This document shows, in pieces, positions 1-7,700 of a stretch of 21,192 bases of DNA. The stretch comes from Protostelium mycophagum (Eukaryota > Evosea > Variosea > Protosteliida > Protosteliaceae): positions 1-21,192 of the forward strand of contig MZNV01002527.1 in assembly GCA_002081555.1 (NCBI GenBank), given 5' to 3'. Every line of letters begins with the position of its first letter. The first letter of the stretch is position 1. A program made the translations under genes and the position numbers. The notes under the pieces are model-generated. The model made no database searches and was not told the origin of the DNA. It worked only from the letters and a program-made list of their open reading frames with translations.

Positions 1-143
1 GTTACTTGTTCGATCTTCGTGTTGTATCCGGGATTGAAATTGGATTGGGACAACATCAAATAGTTTCTGCCTCCGCCGGTTGCAACGATCAAACAGTTGC
101 AGATTTGATCTGAAGAGAGTGCTCGTAGAAAAACCTCTACCAT
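1..143 (-). CDS. Unidentified protein, N-terminal fragment cut by the window edge
   Basis: An open frame on the minus strand runs from an ATG at 143 to the window edge without a stop. It reads MVEVFLRALSSDQICNCLIV and continues with ATGGGRNYLMLSQSNFNPGY. The end of the gene lies outside the window. The glycine-rich ATGGGRNYL stretch followed by polar residues has the look of a beta-propeller strand or a loop in a cytosolic protein, but I do not recognise the family. There is no signal peptide. It is divergent from the chitin-binding gene that starts at 577, so the 433 bp between them should hold both promoters. Codon use and the lack of stops make coding likely. The start codon is chosen only because it is the first ATG of the frame. 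Confidence 0.5.
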   Translation of the reverse strand, partial: MVEVFLRALSSDQICNCLIVATGGGRNYLMLSQSNFNPGYNTKIEQV

Positions 144-576
144 CAAGATGAGGGGCCAAGGGATGGATGTACAAAATAAAGAGAATGGAAAGACCTTTAG
201 TACCTAATTGACCGCCAGGCGGTCATAAATGAGTGACCAAGAAAAGAAATAAGATACTGCAAACTGTTAAAACTAGACCATGTTCAGCCTGCATTCATTA
301 TGCATTTAACATGTCAAGCCGATACCAAAATGCAGCATATTGGCCACAAAGAGCTCTCTAATTTCATACCAATAACGCCTGTTCGGACCGGGGTCGGCTT
401 GTCAAAAATACTAAATTCTTTGAAAGATGTCACCGGAGATTCGACATACGAAAAGACACCCGAAGTTTCAACCACTCCACAGCGGAAATGAAGACACCTC
501 ATTGACAGGCTTTTACACTGTCGACATTAGTGAGATTTACTTTTGTGTCACAAAGGACATATTTTCCGTGCCAAGG
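144..576. other. Intergenic interval between two divergent genes
   Basis: This gap separates the divergent starts at 143 (minus) and 577 (plus). Only short overlapping frames without family resemblance are present. I see no RNA gene and no clear TATA box. It probably holds promoters and 5' untranslated sequence for both genes. Confidence 0.5.
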
Positions 577-1171
577 ATGAAGCAAGTGTTTTTGCTCATT
601 GCTGTGCTTGGCGTCTCATTCGTCTTTGCCCAAAATTGTGGCTGTGATTCCAGCCTCTGCTGCTCTCAGGTGATGATCGATAGAGGCACATTTTGTTGAC
701 GTTTTCAGTATGGCTACTGTGGGACTGGAGATCAATACTGTGGAAACGGCTGCAGAGAGAACTGTGGCGGTGGCGGTGGTGGCGGCGGCGGCGGTGGCGG
801 CGGTGGTTCCTTCTCTGGAGATGGAACCTACTTCACACCCGGCTTAGGAGCTTGTGGAACAACTGCGAGCGAGAGTGACTACATTGCTGCCTTGGTGAGT
901 CCCATTCTGATTTTTGGCGCCAATGAAAAACCTGGCTAACTCTGCACAGAATGCACCACAATGGGGAGCTGATCCCGGAGGCAATCCCAACAACAACCCT
1001 AACTGCGGTAGAAGAGCCACTGTCCACGGACCTAAAGGAAGTGTCACTGTTACCATTCAGGACAAGTGTCCTCCTTGCAAGTCTGGAGATTTGGACCTCA
1101 GCCCTGCTGCATTCGACCAGATTGGAGACAGAAATGATGGAAGAATCCACATCACCTGGGACTGGGCATAA
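577..1171 (+). CDS. Secreted hevein-type chitin-binding domain plus double-psi beta-barrel (RlpA/barwin-like) protein
   Basis: Three exons (577-669, 709-894, 950-1171), with introns of 39 and 55 bp, give 166 residues. Residues 1-18 form a signal peptide (MKQVFLLIAVLGVSFVFA). Residues 19-50 are a hevein/ChtBD1 module with all eight cysteines (NCGCDSSLCCSQ, then YGYCGTGDQYCGNGCRENC). A pure run of 14 glycines follows as linker. Residues from about 66 onward are a double-psi beta-barrel of the RlpA/barwin/expansin-like type: GTYFTPGLGACG at its start, then CGRRATVHG, TIQDKCPPC and the DLDLSPAAFDQIG motif. The family binds chitin or other cell-wall polysaccharide outside the cell; lytic activity is not established for such barrels. 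Likely roles are wall or cyst remodelling, or binding food microbes. Both introns are phase 0, and the second falls inside the barrel. The start is the first ATG before the signal peptide. A polyadenylation hexamer follows the stop by 10 bases. Confidence 0.9.
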
Positions 1172-1180
1172 ACATAAAGA

Positions 1181-1186
1181 AATAAA
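1181..1186 (+). terminator. Polyadenylation signal AATAAA
   Basis: A canonical AATAAA lies 10 bases after the TAA stop of the chitin-binding gene, so it is a plausible 3'-end signal for that transcript. Confidence 0.5.
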
Positions 1187-1227
1187 GATGTACACTGGAG
1201 TTTCTGTCATTCTTCAACAACAGGTTT

Positions 1228-1316
1228 AAATACAGCTCTATCACTTCGTTGGGCTGCAAGACGATTAAGACAGATGACTTTGCTTATGGAAGCTTAGCTG
1301 GTGTAGAGCTGTATTT
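1228..1316. repeat. Inverted repeat with perfect 13-bp arms, in a 441-bp intergenic gap
   Basis: AAATACAGCTCTA at 1228-1240 is the exact reverse complement of TAGAGCTGTATTT at 1304-1316, with a 63-base loop. It sits between the converging 3' ends of the chitin-binding gene (1171) and the reductase gene (1613). The rest of 1187-1612 shows no supported gene. It could be a short non-autonomous element remnant or a structured 3'-end region. Confidence 0.6.
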
Positions 1317-1612
1317 GTGAGTTTATAACTCTCAGAGAGGAACGGGGACCCAGATGCAACAGTCCTGTGTTCATATGAGGCCATCAAACCATTCCTTGGG
1401 TACACAGTCGATTTGGACAAGAATATGGCTAGCAACACTCATCGGTACTCGCAGAAAGACATTCATGCTGAAGCGAGTATGTGACGTTCCATCTGCGCGT
1501 ATTAATATCAGAAATGTCTGTTCATACGTCACATCAGACAATTTTAGACGTGAACATTGAAGGTGTTTGATATATACGTCTGATTATAATGTAAAGCTGT
1601 TGTTTTTGCTCA

Positions 1613-2616
1613 TCAATTTATTCCAGCTTTGGCCAGTCTTTCTCTTCCAATCTTGATCATGTCCACATTCTCAATGATCTCCTCTGTTCTTCCCATCACA
1701 ACAGCATCCACCATACTTGTTGCCACAAACTTGTTCTCTATCGCCATGGACGATGATGTCTTTGCCACTCCTTTCTTAATCAAGGACCAGAGGCCGGGGT
1801 GTGATGTAGCAAGTATACCGCCAGGTCTGAAACAGACTACACCCACTCTCTCAGGGTGCTGTGAAGCTATTGCAATGAGGTCCTTCTCTGTACGGCCCTG
1901 ATTTTTATAAGTATTTGAATTTTTGATTTTTTTGGCAGACTACAACGACCTTCACATTCATTGGAGATGTACATCTCATTTTTGAACAAAAGATAACGAC
2001 AACATAAGAAAAGAAGAGCGGCGAAATTGTGTTATAAAGCTGGTCACCTTCAGGTATCTCGTCATCTTTTCGAAATAAAAATGTTGCGACTCTGTACGGT
2101 CGGCACCCATGCCAGAGAGGTAACAAAACTGAAATTTCTCAGGACATGCAGCACGAGCTGCGATGATTGACTCTAAAGCGCGCGTGGCAAAGGTGTGGGT
2201 GGCTTTGGTTGCTTCTTCTAAATTAGCGAAGTCAGACACCTTTCCACCGAGGGCCCTTCAACATTGTTAGGTCAGCTGAAATAGACAAACATCATCGGTG
2301 AATGACGACTGTCCAGACTATAAGCTTTCACCGATGATGTCAAAGTCGATTACATACCAGAGACAGGCATCGTGTGAGGTAAACTCATTTGACAGTGCAG
2401 AGTAGTCTTCGAAATCAGTGTGAAGTAATGAGACCAGCTTAGGATCAGCAGGAACGTCTTGAAGAGGGCGCCGTGTGATGGTTGTGATGTGAGAAATCTA
2501 CTCAATCAGAGAAGAAATCTCACAATACGAACCTCAGGAGTTTTCAGTGCCAATCTGACAATCTCAGATCCAGCAAATCCTGTCGCACCAAATACAATGA
2601 TTCTCTTGCCACTCAT
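1613..2616 (-). CDS. Atypical short-chain NAD(P)-binding reductase, TIP30/HTATIP2-like
   Basis: Four exons on the minus strand (2616-2533, 2497-2358, 2255-2048, 1897-1613) give 238 residues with phase kept throughout. The N terminus MSGKRIIVFGATGFAGSEIV carries the Rossmann dinucleotide motif GxTGxxG. TRRPLQDVPADPK follows as the second strand, as in NAD(P)H-binding (PF13460-type) proteins. Further on are YLSGMGAD and FYFEKMTRYLKGRTEKDL, matching the serine/glycine strand and the Y...K-G-x-x-E element of TIP30 relatives, then VVCFRPGGIL. The protein lacks a signal peptide and should be cytosolic. Its substrate cannot be told from sequence. Intron 1 is only 35 bp; intron 2 (102 bp) carries a perfect 14-bp hairpin. 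The exon 1-2 boundary is the least certain. The gene converges on the chitin-binding gene. Confidence 0.85.
2289..2340. repeat. Intronic hairpin with perfect 14-bp arms
   Basis: ACATCATCGGTGAA (2289-2302) and TTCACCGATGATGT (2327-2340) are exact reverse complements separated by 24 bases. The hairpin lies inside intron 2 (2256-2357) of the reductase gene and occupies about half of it. It may shorten the effective donor-to-branch-point distance, or be the trace of an inserted inverted-repeat element. Confidence 0.7.
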
Positions 2617-2907
2617 GTTGTATGAATTCGTTATGTGCATGGTGAGTTTATCCGAGTTTTCCTTTTTCGCGGGATTAGACAGTCTACAATTCCAAAAATA
2701 TTTTTATAAGAAATTTATTTCTTGCTGAATTTATTCAACAGAATTATTGAAAGATCGATCACAAGTGCCTTTAAAATCTTCAACTTTTAATGTATCTGTG
2801 GGGAATTTTTCGAAAATTTCAAGAAGGTTTTGCATCTTGATCAGAACGCAACCATTCACCGAACGTGCGTTCTAAAGAAGAAGAGCTTGCTGAATCAAAA
2901 GTATGTC
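2617..2907. other. Intergenic interval upstream of the reductase gene
   Basis: This AT-rich gap lies between the reductase start (2616, minus) and the tRNA. It should contain the reductase promoter. I see no supported gene. Confidence 0.4.
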
Positions 2908-2979
2908 TTTGCCGTCCAGGAATTGAACCTGGGTTCAGCGCTCTTGAGGCGCTTGCACTGACCACTGTACTAACGGCAA
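2908..2979 (-). tRNA. tRNA with anticodon CAA (reads UUG, Leu) on a short-variable-arm body
   Basis: Reading the minus strand from 2979, the cloverleaf is complete. A 7-bp acceptor stem (TTGCCGT with ACGGCAA, all pairs) is followed by TA, a D stem GTAC/GTGC, and a perfect 5-bp anticodon stem AGCGC/GCGCT. The anticodon loop is CTCAAGA, the T stem CCAGG/CCTGG with loop TTCAATT, and the discriminator is A. The internal promoter boxes are clear (A box TAGTACAGTGG; B box GGTTCAATTCC). A TTTT run just downstream could end polymerase III transcription. U33 and G37 fit a leucine CAA tRNA, and so does A73. The variable region, however, is only GAAC (4 nt), whereas leucine tRNAs normally carry a long variable arm. 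There is no intron. It may be an odd isotype, a reassigned body, or a tRNA-like repeat copy. Confidence 0.8.
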
Positions 2980-3260
2980 TTGGTCATTCACCCATAATGT
3001 TTCCCTGCATTTGCACTCCACAAGTACACGGCACAGACAAAATTAGCCTCATTTGGTATTTAATTTGAGAAATGATCAATGCAAAAAAGCAAAGGCTACG
3101 CTGAGGGGAAATTAAAACCGATCCAAAATACAACTACAAGAATTGAATAAATACTTATTTTTATATTATTCATGGTACACTGAATCTTGACCAACAAAGC
3201 ACATTTGAATTATAAACATCGAGAGATCATCTGTGAATAAAAAAACACAGCGAGGCAGTT
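2980..3260. other. Intergenic interval between the tRNA and the 3' end of the RGG gene
   Basis: This gap probably holds the 3' untranslated region of the RGG/lysine-rich gene (stop at 3261, minus) and the upstream flank of the tRNA. No coding frame is supported. Confidence 0.4.
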
Positions 3261-4291
3261 TCAAGTCTTATTCATCTTTGCCATGAGGTTCTGAAGAACT
3301 CCACTCATTTTTGTCTGCCCACTCTTGGTCTTCTTTCTTGCATTTTGACCAGCTTCAGTTCTCTGCTTTTTCTTCACTTGCTTTTCGGCATCGGCTCTCG
3401 CCTTGTCTTCTGCAGCCTTCTCCATGGCTATTCTCTTTTCTTCTTGTTTTTTGTCCCATATCTCACGAGCGACGGCAAAGTATGAGTCCTGATATCAAAT
3501 CAACATCAGATGATGAAATGATCAAAAGTACAAGGATGTTTCCAAAGGTTCTACAGAGCCATAGTACAAATCACTGCAGCAGAGCTGCAGGTGGAAATAT
3601 ATAGATTGTTTGATCCATCTCATACCCATTCACCTTTCGTTTGATCTTCTGTTTTATTGTCTCTTCATCCTCGTCCTCTGCTTCTTCTTTACCTTCCTCT
3701 TTGTGATCATCCAGCTTTCGTTTTTTGTTTCTCGTCTCATCTCCTTTGCCAGCCTTCGTTGTATCATGTTTTCTTTTCTGTGGTGTTTTTTCTGGTTGAT
3801 TTGATTGATTTGACTCCGTTGTACTCAATTTTGACCAGACTTTGTCATAATAAGAGTCAGATGAGTTCTGTGCGGGTTCTCCAACTACTCGTTGCTGTAA
3901 TTCATCAGCAAATGATTTTAGATCTTGATGGTGCTGACCTTCTTTTTCTCGTGTTGTTGTTCCATTCTTTTGAAAGTTCTCTTTAATTTTTGATTTTCTA
4001 TGATCGTCATTTAGATGTATTACATCATTTTGATAATCAATCACCTAAGATTTGCCTTTGTTTCTTGTCTGATTTGTCAAACTTGGCATATGCTGCTCTT
4101 CCCAATCTCTTTTTCTTATCTCGCTCTTCTCTATGTTCTTTTGTACCTGTTCCAGCATGGACAACCTGAACTTTGGCTTTTCCACCACGAGAAGGGTCAT
4201 GTCCACCACGTGAACCACCGCCACCACGTGAAGCGCCACCGCGTCCTCCTCTTGACGATCCTCGAAATGATCCGCGGGCTGGTGAATTCAT
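3261..4291 (-). CDS. RGG-repeat, lysine-rich, probably nuclear or nucleolar protein of unknown family
   Basis: Three exons (4291-4045, 3980-3634, 3488-3261) with introns of 64 and 145 bp give 273 residues in a closed frame. Residues 1-38 are an RGG/SRGG box (MNSPARGSFRGSSRGGRGG onward), of the kind that binds RNA and is arginine-methylated. A basic segment with HREERDKKKRLGRAAYAKF follows. The middle (about 80-200) is low-complexity, acidic and basic, with nuclear-localisation-like runs such as PQKRKHD and RNKKRKLDDHKEEGKEE. The last 75 residues (DSYFAVAREIWDKKQEEKR onward) form a charged helix, likely a coiled coil, ending in VLQNLMAKMNKT. Composition suggests an RNA-associated nucleolar factor; this is inference. 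I do not recognise the family. Its 3' end faces the tRNA. Confidence 0.8.
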
Positions 4292-4778
4292 TTTTGTTGA
4301 GAGTGTGATCGGAAGAAAGGGAACAAGAAATTGGGACGAAAAGACCTTTACGTACGTCTACACACAACGGGCCATGGCAATGTACAGTCATCTGTCGACG
4401 TGACTGTCACTTTTAGTGTACAGACAAACCTACAACTTGATCTACCGCTCTCTTCTATCCTGTTTTCCAGAGACATCACCAATGCCAAAGTGCAAGCAGC
4501 CCTTGAGGAAAGATCAATGCATATAAATTGGTCTGTCAGAGATATTTGACTGATGATCAGGTGCAACGCAAAAAATAATAAACCTGTATTCTATGCTGCT
4601 CGACATAAAAAGTCTATATATATAGACTTTCAGAAAGCACCAGGGCGTTTCCGCTCAGAGTCTGCTGGCCGTGAGTGCAATGATTCAATATTATCTGAAT
4701 AAATATTGTGAAGATCTACAACTTCCCGTTCCTTGAAAATGCATTCGTCAGAAAAAGCTCATTAAATCATTTTTTGTA
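4292..4778. other. Intergenic interval between the RGG gene start and the 5-oxoprolinase stop
   Basis: Both neighbours are on the minus strand, so this gap holds the 3' end of 5-oxoprolinase and the promoter of the RGG gene. It contains a perfect 22-bp palindrome (4609-4630) and one copy of TCTACAAC (4715-4722). No gene is supported. Confidence 0.5.
4609..4630. repeat. Perfect 22-bp palindrome with an alternating TA centre
   Basis: AAAGTCTATAT followed by ATATAGACTTT is perfectly self-complementary. It lies 148 bp beyond the 5-oxoprolinase stop and about 320 bp upstream of the RGG gene. It could be a cruciform-forming site, a dimeric factor site or a polymerase pause site; there is no further evidence. 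Confidence 0.5.
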
Positions 4779-7700
4779 TTATTCTGGCGTTCCAAAGCCA
4801 CCACCCCCTGGTGTACATATCCTCAGCTTATCTCCTGCGGAGACTCCAACAGAATTTTTCGCACCCAGATTGATCACTCTTCCGTCCTTTCTGATCAAAA
4901 CGTTCTTACCCCTCTCCCCGGGGTCACCTCCCTCCATCCCCTTGGGTTCTGTACACGTCATCACGCGAAATTTCGAGGAAAACTCACCGTGGACTCTCCT
5001 TTCTGATAGGATTCCGGCAGTAAAGTTGTCTTTCAAAAATTCGACTTCGCGGACAACACCATCTCCCCCAGAATTTTTACCCTTGCCTCCACTGCCTCTT
5101 CTGATTGAAAATTCGCGTAAAAGTACCGGATATTTTCTCTCCAAGATTTCCACATCTACAACTCGTCAGAAATTGGTCACTTGATGGAGTTATACCGGTG
5201 ATTCTGGTGTTTGTCATGTGCACTTGTACAGCGCTCGCCCCCTTATGATGGGATGTCGCACCGGCACCCCCAGCTATGGTCTCATAATAGCCCATCGTCT
5301 GGTCTCCAAATGTGAAATTATTCATGCATCCTTGGGAATCTCCACAGGCGCGGAAAGCCCTCAAGATGACATCTGTGACTCTCTGACTTGTCAAGACATT
5401 TCCTCCCACAACAGCAGCCGTATCCGAGGGACTCAATATGCTGTTCTTCGGTATGCTCACCGTGATGGGATTGAGACATCCCTGACATGTATCAGATATG
5501 TCACAACGACACGATCGATGACGTCATCACCTGATTGAGGGGGATAGTGCGTCGGACGAGAAGACGTAAACAGTAGATGATGGAGGATAAACTAATGGCC
5601 CTGGGACAATTTATATTTCCCAAGACTTCCTCCCCCGTCCCAGAGAAGTCGAAATGTGCGGTCCTATCATTCCTGATCTCATTAATCTTTTCACAAATGT
5701 TGAGTAAATCAAGTATAAATCACCTGTTCAGTGTGAGTTTCAAACGAATGGGAGTGCCGTCATCCATGAAATCGGAACTTTCTACGGAATCTTCTTCTTT
5801 CAACTTGAAATCCAAAGACATCGCGACCAGCATCTCTCTCACCGCCTCTTCCGCGTTGTTTTGCACTGCGAATGTGAGTGAAATTTCACGGGAATTTCAC
5901 GGACTTACCGTGACGCATGTAAGCTTGTACGACATCGATTCCGTATTGATTGATCAATTCTGTCAACAAGATGATTCCTTTGTTGTTGGCGGCAATCTGT
6001 GCCTTCAAATCTGAGAGATTGTCTCTCAAATTACGGCTGCCACTATTCTTAGGCCCCTGGAACAATGAAAAATGTCCGGCAGTGGGTGCGGTAGATACCG
6101 GTGCGGTAGATACCGCGTCTGAACGGTATGCTACGCAGAATGGATAAAAAAACGAAGGAAATCTCACATTATAATTCGGGCCCATGTCAATCTTCCCAGG
6201 CGCCATCAAAATCTCTGTGATGCCTTCTTCCTGTCAAACATGTCAATGTACACTTGGAGCCAGTTCTATTCTCCATCAGAAAAGAAATTCACCTGAAAAA
6301 CACCATCTTCTATCAGGACGAAGGACTTGGTGCAGGCTCCTTCTTCACTGAGAGACCTGGAGAAAGGAGGCATGGAACCCGGAGAAATTCCGCCGATATC
6401 TGCGTGGTGTCCTCTGTTTGCCACGTAAAACACGGGAGTTTTCTTCTGTTTTTCTCAGAAACTTGAGCATATAAACGAAGCGATAATTTGTTCTCTGGGA
6501 TCGTTGTGGATTGTCGACACCACCATCGTCATGTCAACATGTATGTTCTTTCAAAAATACATGATATTTGACTTTTCACGACTTTTCGAGTTACGCACCG
6601 ATCCCTCCTTCCCATCGGAATGAAACACGGGGGTCATCACGGTGAAATCAGGGAGATGAGATCCTCCCGCCGCAGGATGATTAGATAAGATCACTTGCCC
6701 TTCCTTCCAATCACTTCTCTCTCTCATCTGCCACCTCACTGCCTCCTGCTTAAGAAGAGTTCAGCGTTGTAGATGAACACCCGACACGTTACCATGGCAC
6801 CGAGATGTACGGGGATGTGGGGGGCGTTGGCCACGAGACCTCCATCGGACTACAACGACGTCATATTCCCATTTTATTTTGATAAATTTTTCAGTTTAAA
6901 AAAGAGAAGAAAATATACCCCAAACAGTGCGCAGGAGAAGTCTAATCTCTCTTTGATATTTGCCGATATAGAGGTCCTCTGCAATGTCTTTCCCATCTGC
7001 TCAGCGATGCTCATGAATCTGTTGGCAAAGACACTCAACTGGATGGAATCCAACTCTGTTCTAAAAATAGATCAACACACGAAATTTCTGGGAAATTGGT
7101 ACCCTATCTTGGCGGAGTTTTGTTCTCCGACGGAGATTTTGATGTCGCCATGATCGGTGATGACAGCTTGGCATTTGTCCTCTACAACGATCGTCGACGT
7201 GTTGTCGATTATTAGCGCAGGCCCTTGTACAGATGCTCCGGCACCGAGGTCTTTCAGTGCGTAAACCGGTACGTCTACACTTCCAAGTTGCTGAAATCTC
7301 TCAGAATTCTTGCCAGAAGTTTCCGAGAAATTTACCTCGAAATAGACTTTGGCCCTAGTGAGGACCTTCAACGCCTCCCCCTGCTCATGTTTTTTCACGG
7401 TGGTTTTGGTGACTTTACTGCCTGAGCCGACCGCTCTAACTCTGACGTCATCGACAAGAATCCTCCGATTTTCCAATAAAAATCCGTACACCTACACATT
7501 TTCATTTGATTCACATCTCCAGATTCGTTTTTGAGTGAGAGAATATATTGATGAGCATGTCTCATCACATACGATATTCTTCCGAGAAAATACTGACCCT
7601 CTTGTATGTGTCCATGAAGGACTTGGCGTAGTCTCTATCGTCGGTTTCGGCAATCATCATGGAGGTATCCGTCCCTTCATAACGAAGGTTTAAATATCTA

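Noticed and set aside
833-1210. A 125-codon minus-strand frame
   Set aside because: It is the antisense shadow of the chitin-binding/DPBB exons, whose homology is clear on the plus strand.
3610-4308. Hydrophobic plus-strand frames that look like membrane proteins
   Set aside because: They are the complement of lysine-rich coding sequence (AAA/AAG read as TTT/CTT) of the RGG gene, which produces false membrane-like runs.
4708-5184. A 158-codon plus-strand frame with proline-rich sequence
   Set aside because: It is the antisense of the glycine-rich C terminus of 5-oxoprolinase.
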